Origin: an uncultured Verrucomicrobiales bacterium
GTDB taxonomy: Bacteria; Verrucomicrobiota; Verrucomicrobiia; Verrucomicrobiales; Akkermansiaceae
DNA length: 64,000 bases
Reading direction: 5' to 3'
NCBI GenBank assembly: GCA_949373085.1
Contig: CASICJ010000024.1
Span: 26,089 to 90,088, forward strand
In this document: one piece after another, positions 17,360 to 27,500 of the stretch
How positions within the stretch are numbered: the first letter of the stretch is position 1
How the letters are laid out: every line of letters starts with the position of its first letter
Translations under genes and position numbers: made by a program
The notes under the pieces: model-generated
What the model saw: the letters and a program-made list of their open reading frames with translations, nothing else
The model's database searches: none
What the model was told of the DNA's origin: nothing

Positions 17360-19290
17360 AAAATCTCATCTACTCACTCGTGTTGTCATTAGTTGCAAAG
17401 TTCGCATTTGGTGGGACACCCCCCAATTATAAGGTGACTCAAATTCCTAATCCGCCGTCGAAGTTTGGAACCAAGCAGATCGATGGTCTTGATTTTCTTC
17501 CTGATGGACGGATGGTGGTTTGTTTGCCAAGTGGTGAAATTTTCTTTTACGATCCTAAAACCTCCGGTTGGCAGCTTTTTGCAGAAGGATTACATAATCC
17601 TCTGGGTGTTATTGCTGAGTCTAATTCATCGTTAGTGATTTCCCAGCGCCCCGAAGTGACCCGTGTGAGTGATACTGATGGTGACGGGAAAGCTGATTTC
17701 CATCAGGTGATGACAGATGAATTCGGCATGTCCGGGAATTATCACGAGTTCCACTTCACTCCGGTAAAAGACAAGGAGGGAAACTACTTTTTCTCTCTTG
17801 GCACCGGCTCTTCGGGAGATGGGATTCGGCCGATCGTTAGAGGGAAGTTTGATTCGCGTGGAAGGCCAGGTCGCATGCACTCATCTACTCCTTTTCGTGG
17901 TTGCGTGATGAAGTTGACCAAAGATGGTGAGACAATTCCGTGGTCATATGGTCATCGAACTCCAAACGGACTTGGTTTTGACTTGGAAGGGAATCTTTTC
18001 GTCACTGACAACCAAGGTGATTGGGTTGGCTCGAGTAAATTGTTCCATGTTAAGGAGGGGCGCTTTTATGGCCATGCTGCCAGCCTGACTTGGAAGCCTG
18101 GATTTGAAGGTGCTCCACTGGAGGCTGATCCTAAGGAACTTGCCAAGATGCGTACTCGCGCCGCGGTCGTGTTCCCTCATGGATCAATGGCGAACTCTCC
18201 AACCCAAGTTCTCGCGATTTCTCCAGATGCGAGATTTGGACCTTTTACCGGGCAACTCTTGGTTGGTGAAATGAATACAAATCGAATTGTTCGAGTTATG
18301 CTAGAGCAAGTTGGCGGTGAGCTTCAAGGGGCTTGTGTTCCCTTTATCGATGGGGGTGCGCTTGCGCGCGGTTGTAATCGCATGGCATGGGCTCCGGATG
18401 GTAGTCTTTATGTCGGCCACACTAAACATACTTGGGCCGGTGGGGAGGGGATTTCTCGTGTTGAGTGGGATGGAGAAGACCCATTTGAAGCGATTTCGAT
18501 GAAGCTTACAAAAACTGGGTTCCGATTTTCATTCACTAAACCAGTAGACTCTAAGCTTGCAGGAGAGGTCGCAAACTGGCCCTTTAAACGATACTATTAT
18601 AAATATCATAAAACTTATGGTTCTCCTCAGATTGATGTGACCCCAGTAAAAGTTCGGTCGGTTGAGGTTTCGAAGGATGGAAAAGTGGTCGATCTCCATC
18701 TAGAGGAGCTGAGAGCTTGGCACATTCACGAAGTGAATATTAAGGGATTAAAATCTACAGATGGAACGGCGTTGGCCAATTCCTACTTTGCTTACACTCT
18801 GAATCGGCTGCTTGAAAATACTCCTCCTGATCCGCTTCATGCCAGCGGAACTTTCCAAAAGAAAAGGTCTTCTTTTGGAAAGCCGGCTAAGATTATCGAT
18901 CGGCGTGGGAAAGTTTACCAGGTTACTGATGCTAAGCTTAACGGGGTTAGAACCTCAAATTCGCACGATGGGTATACTGGGACTGGTTATGCTGATTTTG
19001 ATAAAGGGAACGAGTCTATTGAGTGGGATATTAAAAGTGTGAGGGACGGTCAGGGCGAAATTCTGATTCGCTACGCCCTTGGCGCGGATGCTCGGCCTCT
19101 TAATTTGATCGTAAATGGTGAGAAACACTCTGTTCTTCCATTTCCTGGCACAGGAGGGTGGAGCACTTGGAAGGAAATGGCTGCTAGGATTGAACTTCAA
19201 GAGGGAGGAAATTCAATTGTCCTGGTAACCAATGGAGCAAGCGGTGGAAATATCGATCATTTGCAGTTCATCGAGCCGAAGAGCGATTAG
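17356..19290 (+). CDS. secreted glucose/sorbosone dehydrogenase-like beta-propeller with C-terminal carbohydrate-binding-like domain
   Basis: 644 residues with a signal peptide (to about residue 20). Residues 30-400 repeat the propeller style of the PVC membrane-bound dehydrogenase group: DGLDFLPDGRMVVCLPSGEI, RVSDTDGDGKADFHQV, HRTPNGLGFDLEGNLFVTDN, NRMAWAPDGSLYVGHT. Residues 400-490 form a beta linker, and 505-640 resemble a carbohydrate-binding jelly roll (GTGYADFDKGNESIEWDI, IRYALGADARPLNLIVNG), as in CBM6/35-like modules. There is no CxxCH of its own; the electron acceptor is probably the cytochrome encoded upstream with a 4-base overlap. Likely substrate: a sugar or sugar derivative (inference). 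Confidence 0.78.
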   Translation: MKNLIYSLVLSLVAKFAFGGTPPNYKVTQIPNPPSKFGTKQIDGLDFLPDGRMVVCLPSGEIFFYDPKTSGWQLFAEGLHNPLGVIAESNSSLVISQRPEVTRVSDTDGDGKADFHQVMTDEFGMSGNYHEFHFTPVKDKEGNYFFSLGTGSSGDGIRPIVRGKFDSRGRPGRMHSSTPFRGCVMKLTKDGETIPWSYGHRTPNGLGFDLEGNLFVTDNQGDWVGSSKLFHVKEGRFYGHAASLTWKPGFEGAPLEADPKELAKMRTRAAVVFPHGSMANSPTQVLAISPDARFGPFTGQLLVGEMNTNRIVRVMLEQVGGELQGACVPFIDGGALARGCNRMAWAPDGSLYVGHTKHTWAGGEGISRVEWDGEDPFEAISMKLTKTGFRFSFTKPVDSKLAGEVANWPFKRYYYKYHKTYGSPQIDVTPVKVRSVEVSKDGKVVDLHLEELRAWHIHEVNIKGLKSTDGTALANSYFAYTLNRLLENTPPDPLHASGTFQKKRSSFGKPAKIIDRRGKVYQVTDAKLNGVRTSNSHDGYTGTGYADFDKGNESIEWDIKSVRDGQGEILIRYALGADARPLNLIVNGEKHSVLPFPGTGGWSTWKEMAARIELQEGGNSIVLVTNGASGGNIDHLQFIEPKSD

Positions 19291-19378
19291 AGTAGAAGTA
19301 GGAGATCGTCTTATCTTGGCAGAGATTGGGTTCGAAGAGGGGAGATGGTATAGCGGTCCTGAATCAGACAGAAGAGGG

Positions 19379-20041
19379 TTAGGTCTGGGTTAACTCGCTT
19401 GGTAATTCTGAGATTGTGCCGTTTATTTCGGTAAAGAATTGGTCTTTGTCGCCTATCTTGAGAGGACTTATTCCAGTGAATTCTGAAAAAGCAGGTAAGA
19501 TCAGATGCTTTGAGCGCCGGACCAAAAAGCCGGCAATCTTGATTGATTGGCGCGGTGCCTCCTTGATTCGAATACCGGGGTGGAGGTGGCCTGCCATACC
19601 GTATTCTCCGCCCCTAAGATCGTCGGGATCGTGAGTGATAGTCAGCCCATCTAATTTTAGAAGCGGACTGACATCGATTGGAAACCGATAATGGGCAAAC
19701 AAGGAGCGACGATCGTGGTTTCCTTCGGTGAGAATCACCGGTAATTTCAACTTTTGAAGCCACTCTTGAAATAATTCGACTGTTGATGAACTCAGTCCAT
19801 CAGCGGAGTGAAAGAGGTCTCCGGCAATCACAAGTTGTTTTGGCTTCTTGAGATCTGCGATACTTCTTAGCCGACAGAGGTCGGAGGCGTTGGAGCCTTC
19901 CGGCACAGCGAGCCCACGTTGCCGAAAAGTGGCGGCTTTCCCTAAGTGCAGGTCTGCGACAATCAGGGATTTAGAAGCGGGTAAAAAAGCGGCCCGACCT
20001 GTAAGTAGTTCCACTTTGGTCGGGCCGAGAGAAATTTCCAT
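19379..20041 (-). CDS. pdeM: PdeM-like metallophosphoesterase
   Basis: 220-residue calcineurin-like phosphoesterase. Metal-binding blocks are visible in order: VADLHLGKAATFRQRG, VIAGDLFHSADG, EGNHDRRSL and LTITHDPDDLRGGEYGMAGHLHPGI. The DLHLGKxxxFRxxGxxxP start matches the group named ligase-associated DNA damage response endonuclease PdeM. In that system it sits with a DNA ligase and a helicase; here it is last in a sufS-sufE-pdeM cluster, 7 bases behind sufE. A 9-base inverted repeat lies in its first codons (19991-19999 with 20018-20026). Confidence 0.8.
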   Translation of the reverse strand: MEISLGPTKVELLTGRAAFLPASKSLIVADLHLGKAATFRQRGLAVPEGSNASDLCRLRSIADLKKPKQLVIAGDLFHSADGLSSSTVELFQEWLQKLKLPVILTEGNHDRRSLFAHYRFPIDVSPLLKLDGLTITHDPDDLRGGEYGMAGHLHPGIRIKEAPRQSIKIAGFLVRRSKHLILPAFSEFTGISPLKIGDKDQFFTEINGTISELPSELTQT

Positions 20042-20048
20042 GGAAGAT

Positions 20049-20465
20049 CTAGCCTTGGGTAGCGATTAGGGCGCCTTTTTTCATTTCAGCAGCCATTAAG
20101 GTGAGGGCATTTGCTCGAGTCGGAGCAAGATGCTCCTTAAGCCCAGTTTGATCGATGAAGGAGAGATCTGCCGTAATGACATCTTCGGGATATTCATCAT
20201 TGAGAACACGAACGAAGAGGGCGATCATCCCCTTAGTTATTACAGAGTCTGAGTCTGCGAGATAGCACATCTTGCCGTCTTGTGATGAGGAATCGAGCCA
20301 AACTTGGGATTGGCAGCCCTTGATGAGACGATCTGAGGTTTGCAGTTTCTCGTTCATTGGAGCTAATTTTTTGCCGAGGCTGATCACATACTCGTAGCGC
20401 TCCGTCCAATCTTGAAAAAGATCGAGTTCTTCGAGGAGTTCTTGTTGTTTCTCGGTGATAGTCAC
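20049..20465 (-). CDS. sufE: SufE-type sulfur acceptor
   Basis: 138 residues. SufE takes the persulfide sulfur from SufS for iron-sulfur cluster assembly. The acceptor is Cys51 in DRLIKGCQSQVWL, the family signature. It follows sufS by 40 bases on the same strand, the expected partnership. The other suf genes (sufBCD) are not in the window. Confidence 0.93.
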   Translation of the reverse strand: MTITEKQQELLEELDLFQDWTERYEYVISLGKKLAPMNEKLQTSDRLIKGCQSQVWLDSSSQDGKMCYLADSDSVITKGMIALFVRVLNDEYPEDVITADLSFIDQTGLKEHLAPTRANALTLMAAEMKKGALIATQG

Positions 20466-20505
20466 GTAAGACCCATAATCGTGGAGAACAAGAAACGCAA
20501 TGGAA

Positions 20506-21729
20506 TCAACGCAACATCATGAGGGCTTTTTTGAGCGCTTCCCCAAACGATTCCACTTCTTCGAGTGTGTTATAGGCGGCAAAGGAAGCACGGAGAGTTC
20601 CGGTCACACCAAATCGAGCCATAAGCGGTTGGCAGCAGTGGTGCCCAGTACGAAGGGCAAAGCCCATTTGATCAAGTAGAGTGCCGAGATCGTAGTGATG
20701 AATCCCTTCGAAGTTAAAAGAAATGGCTCCAGTGCGGTCGTCAGGTCCGTATAAGGTAATATTATCGAAATCGGCGAGTACTCTAGCGGCGCGACGGATG
20801 AGCTTATCCTCGTGATTAGCGATTTTGGTTATCCCCAAGTTATTCACATAGTTAAATGCCGCTGCTAGGGCAATTCCACCTTCGATATTTGGTGTGCCTG
20901 CTTCAAATTTGAAGGGTGGCTCGTTGTAGGTAGTTTTCTCGAAAGTAACTTCTTTGATCATTTCGCCACCTCCACGCCAAGGAGGTAATTCGCAGAGTAA
21001 ATCGTATTTGCCAAAAAGGACTCCAACCCCAGTTGGTCCATAGACTTTATGTCCAGAGAAAGCGTAAAAATCGCAGTCAAGCGATTGAAGATCAATAGAA
21101 AAATGAGGAATAGATTGAGCTCCATCGACAAAGGTAAGGGCTCCGACTTTCCTTGCTTGTGAACAAATGTGAGCAATGTTATTCACAGTGCCAAAAGCGT
21201 TCGAGACATGGTTGATGGCGACCAGTTTTGTTTTTTCGGAGAGAAGCTGGTCGAAAATTTGAAGGTCGAGAGTACCGTCATCAAGAACAGGGATAATTTT
21301 CAAAGTTATTCCCAGTCGTTCACAAAGCATTTGCCAGGGCACCGTGTTGGAATGGTGTTCCAATCCCGAGATGATGATTTCGTCGCCCGCTTCCAAGAGG
21401 TCAGACCTCCCGAGAGCGGAAGCGACTAAATTGATTGAATCCGTAGTGCCGGAAGTGAAAATGATTTCTTCGGGCCGGGTCGCATTGAGGTGTTTTGCGA
21501 TCGTATCGCGGGCGGTTTCATGTGCCGCGGTTGCGGCCTGAGATAGCTTGTGGACCCCTCGGTGGATGTTGGAATTGATTTTCTCGTAGTAATCCCGGGA
21601 GGAATCAAGGACGCAGAGGGGCTTTTGCGAAGTAGCCGCATTATCGAGATAAACGAGAGGCTTCCCGTTAATCTCCTGACTTAGAATGGGGAAGTCAGAC
21701 CGAATCTGATAAGGATCAAATGCACTCAC
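20506..21729 (-). CDS. sufS: SufS cysteine desulfurase
   Basis: PLP-dependent enzyme, 407 residues, that releases sulfur from cysteine as an enzyme persulfide and alanine. The PLP lysine is Lys228 in FSGHKVYGPTG, the conserved VDGAQSIPH is just before it, and the catalytic cysteine is Cys365 in RTGHHCCQPLMARFG (usually CAQP; here a second Cys follows). Class II desulfurases need SufE for activation, and sufE is the next gene. Confidence 0.95.
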   Translation of the reverse strand: MSAFDPYQIRSDFPILSQEINGKPLVYLDNAATSQKPLCVLDSSRDYYEKINSNIHRGVHKLSQAATAAHETARDTIAKHLNATRPEEIIFTSGTTDSINLVASALGRSDLLEAGDEIIISGLEHHSNTVPWQMLCERLGITLKIIPVLDDGTLDLQIFDQLLSEKTKLVAINHVSNAFGTVNNIAHICSQARKVGALTFVDGAQSIPHFSIDLQSLDCDFYAFSGHKVYGPTGVGVLFGKYDLLCELPPWRGGGEMIKEVTFEKTTYNEPPFKFEAGTPNIEGGIALAAAFNYVNNLGITKIANHEDKLIRRAARVLADFDNITLYGPDDRTGAISFNFEGIHHYDLGTLLDQMGFALRTGHHCCQPLMARFGVTGTLRASFAAYNTLEEVESFGEALKKALMMLR

Positions 21730-21855
21730 ACTCTGTCTGTAATCCCGCGAAAGCTATCCCGCAAGCGTTCGTGTCTCTAGTGTTGTTTTAAGGTTCTAGA
21801 TTGAGACCGAGTAAAACGAGAATATTCGGGTATTTAGTAATTGAGATTTGAGATC

Positions 21856-23253
21856 TTATGGTTTGCTTTGGAAAGAGGGAGTGAGGTTTGCGGCGGCTTT
21901 ATGCGCCTTTTTGGTGTCGAGAGAGAGGCCGGGGTCACCTTGGTCTTTCAGGTGTTGGTCAAGGATAGTGGCAAGCGTCGCTTTGATTTTGGCGTGGGTT
22001 GGATCGCTAGCTAGGTTGCGCATTTCGTAATGGTCCTCATTGGTGTGATACAACTCTTCGGCGGGACGCTTCATGAACCGATTAACAAGCATTTCGTGCT
22101 TGGGATTGGAGAAAGAAGAGAACACCCAACTTGACCAGTAGGGGTTGTGCTCGTGTTTGCCCATTAGATGTTTTTCAATGTAGAGGGAAGAATGAGAAAG
22201 GTTGCGAATGTAACGCCACTTGCCATTGGTGATAGAACGAATGGGATAGCTTGGGCCTTCCGGATAATTGTTGTGCATACCAAAGGCGTAGTCGCGGTGG
22301 TGAGACTCTTCTCCCAAAAGGACACCGGCGAAACTACGGCCATCAAATTTTTTGGGGTTAGGCTTGGTTCCCGCGAGGTCAAGAATAGTAGGGAGAATGT
22401 CTGCGTATTGCACAATAGCGTTGGTGCGGCCTGATGTTATTTTTTTAGGCCACCGGGCCACGAGTGAAGTATGAAGTCCATTGTCCCAGTTTGTCCATTT
22501 GCAGCCGGGAAATTGAGCGCCTTGCTCGCTAGTAAAGAGAACGAGTGTCTTATTGGAGTTTTTGGTTTCCTCGAGGAGTGCGAGGAGCTCGCCAACCTGG
22601 GAATCCATGTAGGTGATCTCAGCAAGATAGTCAGCATATTGTTGCCGAGTCATCGGCGTGTCGGCAAGATAAGGGGGAAGTTTTATATTTCCGGGTGGGT
22701 AAGCTGAAGCATCGCCCATGACCCAAGGTGCGTGTGGTTCAGTAAGGGCCACGACAAGGCAGAATGGTTGACCCGGATCTCGGGTGACAAATTCCTTACT
22801 TCCAGCGAGATTATGGGGCTGAGTCGGGTTACGGACACAATTTTGATCGAAACCTGGAATTTTTTCGAAGGGAAAAGCTGACTTAGGTTTAATGTGAGTT
22901 TTTCCTGCTAGTCCGACACGATAACCTCGTGGCTTCAGGATGTGAGGCATACTTTGAGTGCCGGGTCGGCAGGTGCCGTGATTCCAAGCGCAGCCATTTC
23001 GGTGAGGGTATCGTCCGGTGTAGAGTTCGGAACGACACGGAGAGCACATTGCCATTCCTAGATAGGCTCGATTAAAGATAAGGGATTGGGTTGCGAGAGC
23101 ATCAAGGTGAGGTGTTTTGGCATTTTGGCCACCATTTATTGGGAGGTCGCTGAAAGTGCAATCATCAGCGATAATGATGAGGATGTTGGGTTTTTGAACT
23201 GCGTTCAGAGAGGCTGATAGACCGAGGAATAGAGTGAGTAAAAATTTAGTCAT
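21856..23253 (-). CDS. secreted sulfatase (family S1, formylglycine type)
   Basis: 465 residues with signal peptide (MTKFLLTLFLGLSASLNA). Sulfate ester hydrolase acting outside the cytoplasm. The cysteine to be turned into formylglycine is Cys70 in CSPCRSELYTGRYP, a C-x-P-C-R variant of the usual C-x-P-S-R. Metal-site blocks: IIIADDCTFSDLP at the N-terminus and FTSEQGAQFPG. HAPW and the C-terminal EELYHTNEDHYEMRNLA are typical of S1. It is the last gene of an operon with a C26 amidotransferase and a broken small exported protein. Substrate unknown, probably a sulfated polysaccharide. No maturase gene is in the window. Confidence 0.9.
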   Translation of the reverse strand: MTKFLLTLFLGLSASLNAVQKPNILIIIADDCTFSDLPINGGQNAKTPHLDALATQSLIFNRAYLGMAMCSPCRSELYTGRYPHRNGCAWNHGTCRPGTQSMPHILKPRGYRVGLAGKTHIKPKSAFPFEKIPGFDQNCVRNPTQPHNLAGSKEFVTRDPGQPFCLVVALTEPHAPWVMGDASAYPPGNIKLPPYLADTPMTRQQYADYLAEITYMDSQVGELLALLEETKNSNKTLVLFTSEQGAQFPGCKWTNWDNGLHTSLVARWPKKITSGRTNAIVQYADILPTILDLAGTKPNPKKFDGRSFAGVLLGEESHHRDYAFGMHNNYPEGPSYPIRSITNGKWRYIRNLSHSSLYIEKHLMGKHEHNPYWSSWVFSSFSNPKHEMLVNRFMKRPAEELYHTNEDHYEMRNLASDPTHAKIKATLATILDQHLKDQGDPGLSLDTKKAHKAAANLTPSFQSKP

Positions 23254-23275
23254 TTGATTGTGTTGAGGAGTTTTT

Positions 23276-23612
23276 CTAGCCTCGAATGAGACGCATTACT
23301 TTGTTGTTTTCGATGATGAAGTTGAGACGTGATTTCTCGATTTTACGCGGGACAGAAAAAGCTTTCCCATCTTGGGAAATGGCGGCGTAGAATATGCCTG
23401 ATTAGCCCTGAGTAGTCACAGTTCCAGGCACCCAATTTTTCGCTGATCTCGGTTTTGTGCTGGTAACTCGAGTCTCTCATCTCGGGGAAGTGGGTCTCGA
23501 GAATTTTGGCGAATCGGGAGGAGGCGTTAATCGAAGTTTCTTTTCGACCTGCCTGAAGAATCGCTGAAAAGAGAAATAAGAGGACAGGTGCGATAAGGTT
23601 TTGAGAAGTCAT
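23276..23612 (-). pseudogene. frameshifted small secreted protein between amidotransferase and sulfatase
   Basis: From the ATG at 23612 (ATGA overlap with the upstream gene) the frame runs 89 codons to 23343: signal peptide (IAPVLLFLFSAILQAG), then a soluble part up to LGAWNCDYSG. A second frame takes over immediately: SGIFYAAISQDGKAF, VPRKIEKSRLNFIIEN, KVMRLIRG, ending with TAG at 23276-23278. Removing 10 bases between the direct repeats CCTGA at 23397-23401 and 23407-23411 (plus-strand text) joins the two frames exactly as DYSGIFYAAI, giving a protein of about 108 residues. So the gene appears broken by a 10-base duplication or insertion. I do not recognise the family. Confidence 0.65.
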
Positions 23613-24397
23613 TTGCTTGATGCCTGGACGAATGCTTTTAGCAGTTTTGCTTGCAGGGGATCTTCTGGGGCCATTTTTTCGGGGTGCCATTGCACTCCGA
23701 TGAGGAACCGATCTGGGTCAATTGTTTCAGTGGCTTCAACGATTCCGTTGGGGCTCTTAGCAACAGGTCTGAGCCCTTCGCCGAGTCGGCCGACCGCTTG
23801 ATGGTGGTTTGAGTTTACCATAAACTCTGTTTCACCAAAGATTTTGCTTAGGCGTGAGCTGGATTCGAGTGTGACCTGATGTGTGACTCCTCGATGGTTC
23901 ACTCCAAATTCAGATGGGATATCTTGAATCAAGGAGCCGCCGTGAACGACGTTGATCCATTGGCTCCCCAAGCAAATTCCAAGTAAGGGTTTATTAGTCC
24001 GTTTGATCCAAGCGGTTATGAGCGCTTTCTCGAAGAGGTAGCGATTCCTTTCGAGAACCTTTGTGGTCGGATGTGGTTCCTCCCCCCATTCAGATGGTGG
24101 GATGTCAGCACCTCCAGGCATGATCAGACCGTCAAGAATTTCGAGGTATATTGCTATCTTATCGGAAGAACCATCGCCGTTTGGAAGAACGATTGGAACT
24201 CCCCCTGCCTCCTTAATCGCTTGAACATACGTGTCGTTGGTGAGGCTGGCAATTCCGATAAGCGGGGCATCGAACTCCTCCTCTGTGGTGGGAGGAGAGA
24301 CCAGAATTGGGCTGAGGTTGGCGTTTTGACCGACAAAGAAGCCGAGGCAAATCGCAGCAAGAATTGAGATAAAGGTGAGGAGGCTGCGATGTGTCAT
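23609..24397 (-). CDS. membrane-anchored peptidase C26 / class I glutamine amidotransferase-like hydrolase (PuuD-like)
   Basis: 262 residues. An N-terminal hydrophobic helix (about 8-22) suggests anchoring or export, unlike cytosolic PuuD. The hydrolase domain shows [11 protein letters not shown], the nucleophile Cys142 in [23 protein letters not shown], and the histidine-glutamate pair in GVQWHPE, all as in gamma-glutamyl-gamma-aminobutyrate hydrolases. First gene of a three-gene minus-strand operon with a small exported protein and a sulfatase. The substrate is unknown; a gamma-glutamyl amide is the family expectation. Confidence 0.8.
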   Translation of the reverse strand: MTHRSLLTFISILAAICLGFFVGQNANLSPILVSPPTTEEEFDAPLIGIASLTNDTYVQAIKEAGGVPIVLPNGDGSSDKIAIYLEILDGLIMPGGADIPPSEWGEEPHPTTKVLERNRYLFEKALITAWIKRTNKPLLGICLGSQWINVVHGGSLIQDIPSEFGVNHRGVTHQVTLESSSRLSKIFGETEFMVNSNHHQAVGRLGEGLRPVAKSPNGIVEATETIDPDRFLIGVQWHPEKMAPEDPLQAKLLKAFVQASSK

Positions 24398-24567
24398 CTT
24401 GAGTAAAGCTCGATTAAACCTGTTTCTTTACAGGTCAATTAGATCAGTTCTGTCGTGCTCCCAGCTTCTGGGCATAATTTTAGATGTAACCCTCTTCTTA
24501 AATTGCTCTTTCTCTCTAAGATTTTCTAGTAATCTTACAAGTAACCGCGATTTGATTTAGGCAGGAT

Positions 24568-27500
24568 CTATTTGATTATGATGAGCAAGTCACCTGTATC
24601 GGCAGCTTGTCCCTTCTTGAGGAGGATCTCATCGATCACGCCATCTGCTGGGGCACTCACCGTCGTCAGCATTTTCATAGCTTCTAGAACGACTAATTTT
24701 TCGCCTTCCTTGATTTCGTCGCCTGGTTTTATCGCGACTTCGCTGATCATTCCGGGGAGCGGTGCGATAATGTGCTGATCGTTACCAGGCTCTCCTTTAA
24801 GGTTTGCTACGGACTCCTTGCCAAGAGCTTTGTCAATTACGACGCACTCGCGAGGCATACCATTGAGCTCATAGAAAAGAGTGCGCCGACCTTCGTCGTC
24901 AGGCTCGCCAATAGAGATAAGCTTTATAAAGAGAGTTTTTCCTGGGCCGATGTCAACATGGACCTCCTCCCCAACTTGAAGACCGTAAAAGAAAGCCGGA
25001 GTGGGTAAGACCGTGAGGCGGTCGAAGCTCTTCAGCGAGTCCAAATAGTCTGAGAAGACTTGAGGATACATAAGATGGCTGTAAAGGTCGTCGTCGTTGG
25101 CGTCGCGATCTAGCTGCTGGCTGAGTTTAGCCTTAGTTTGATCGAGGTCACATGGAGGCGCAAGTTCACCGGGGCGGACTGTAACTGGAATCTTATCTCC
25201 CAGGACGAGTTTCTGAATTTCCTTTGGCCATCCACCGTCGGGTTGACCAAGGCCACCACCCAGCATATCGATGACACTTTCGGGGAAGTCGAGGTTGGGG
25301 GTGTTGCCGTTGAGAAGATCTTTGGCTTTCAGGTCCTGCGTGACGAGGAGCATAGTCATGTCTCCAACTACCTTGGATGAGGGAGTGACCTTGACGATAT
25401 CGCCAAAGAGTTGGTTTACGTCAGCGTAGGTATGGGCGATTTCCTGCCAACGGTGGCCGAGTCCCATACCGTTGGCTTGTTCCTTGAGGTTGGTGTATTG
25501 ACCGCCGGGCATTTCGTGGAGGTAAACCTCAGCGGTGCCGCTTCGGGGAGCGGAGTAAAAAGGTTCGTAGTGAGTCAGGATTTCTTCCCAGTAATCGGAA
25601 AACTCGTTGAGGGTTTCTATGTCGAGGCCTGGGTCTCGCTCGTGGCCACTCATCGCGGCGCAGACAGAGTTAAGGTTTGGTTGGCTCGTTGATCCAGACA
25701 TGGAGGCTAGCGCCATGTCTGCGATGTCGACGCCAGCATCAGCTGCAGCCATAATAGAGGCAGCGTTGAGGCCGGATGTGTCGTGAGTGTGGAAGTGGAT
25801 TGGGATGCCAATTTCTTGTTTGAGTGTGGAAACAAGTTTGGTAACGGCGGCAGGGTGACAGAGGCCAGCCATGTCTTTAATGCAAAGAATATGTGCGCCC
25901 ATTTTTTCCAACTCCTTGGCCTTATCGATATAGTATTTAAGTGAATATTTGGCTCGGTTGGGGTTGGTGATGTCACCGGTGTAGCAGACAGCAGCCTCGC
26001 AGACAGATTTGCCATGGTCGCGAACGGCTTCCATAGCGACCTGCATATTCGGCAAATAGTTGAGGGAGTCGAAGATACGAAATATATCCATGCCGGAGTC
26101 GGCTGCGTGTTTAACGAATCCGGCGACAACATTGTCAGGATAGTTAGAGTAGCCAACGGCGTTCGATCCACGGAATAGCATCTGGAAGCAAATATTTGGG
26201 ATGCGCTCGCGGAGTTCGCGAAGACGGTCCCATGGGTCTTCCTTAAGAAAGCGCATCGAGGTGTCGAAGGTTGCTCCCCCCCACATTTCCATCGAGAAGA
26301 GATTGGGAGTTCTCTTCGCGTAAGCTTCCGCGATGTTGAGCATGTCGAATGTGCGCATGCGAGTGGCGATGAGCGACTGGTGGGCGTCGCGCATTGTAGT
26401 GTCAGTGCAGAGGAGGCGTTTCTGTTCACCAATCCATTTAGAGAAGAATTCGGGTCCCTGTTTAAGGAGGATTTCCCTGGAGGAGGGGGATGTAGATGAT
26501 ACACCCATGCTGGTTGGGATGCGCGGTTGGGCGAATGGTTTAGCGGGACGCCAGTTTTTCGCTCCTGGATTGCCATTGACGGTGAGGTCGGAGAGGTAGT
26601 TGAGGAGCTTGGTTGCTCGGTCGCGTTTGGGGATGAAGCTGAAGAGACTCGGCTGGGAGTCGATGAGTTTGGTGTGAGCGTCACCAGATCGGAAACTAGA
26701 ATCAGCAATGACGTTTTCGAGGAAGGGGATGTTAGTTTTGACCCCTCGGATACGAAATTCTCGGAGGGCTCGATCCATTCGTTGGCAGGCGGTTTCGAAG
26801 TCACGGCCGGTGGCGGTGAGTTTGACGAGCATCGAGTCGTAGTATGGGGTGATGACAGCCCCGGCGTCGCCGTTTCCGGAGTCGAGGCGGATGCCAAATC
26901 CGGCTGCTGAACGATAGTTAGTGATGCGGCCGTAGTCGGGGGCGAATCCTTTTTCAGGATCTTCTGTGGTAATACGGCATTGGATGGCGAAGCCGTTGCA
27001 GGGGATTTCTCCCTGAGCAGGGATTCCAATTTCGGGTTCGTGAAGTTTCTTGCCTTGTGCCACGAGTATCTGCGACCGGACAAGGTCGATGCCGGTAACA
27101 CATTCGGTAACTGTGTGCTCGACCTGAATACGCGGATTCATTTCAATGAAAAACCATTCTTTTGAATCCATGTCGTAAAGGAATTCGACAGTGCCGGCGT
27201 TGTTGTAGCCGATAGATTGGGCAAGGTTGGCGGCTGATTGGCAAAGATCCTGGCGCAGGGTGCCCTCAAGGTCGATAGAGGGTGCGATCTCAACCACTTT
27301 TTGGTAACGGCGCTGCACAGAGCAATCGCGTTCGTGCAGGTGGACCACATTACCGTGTTGATCTCCAAGAATTTGAACCTCGATATGTTTAGCTCGTTTA
27401 ATATAGCGTTCGAGAAAAACTGCGGGGTTTCCGAAGGCGTTTTGGGCTTCTTCTTGGGCTTCGGCTAGGCGGGCCTGAAGTTCGGATGGTTTTTCAACGA

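Noticed and set aside
20506..21729. SufS suspected altered because of CCQP in place of CAQP
   Set aside because: The catalytic first Cys, the PLP lysine and surrounding residues are normal.
21856..23253. Sulfatase suspected inactive because of CSPCR instead of CxPSR
   Set aside because: The oxidised residue is the first Cys and Pro/Arg are kept; CxPCR variants are known in the S1 family.
25707..27101. 464-codon second frame on the minus strand inside pyc
   Set aside because: Shadow of pyruvate carboxylase: Ser/Thr/Pro-rich text without domains, no start signal, while the pyc frame is continuous with all motifs.
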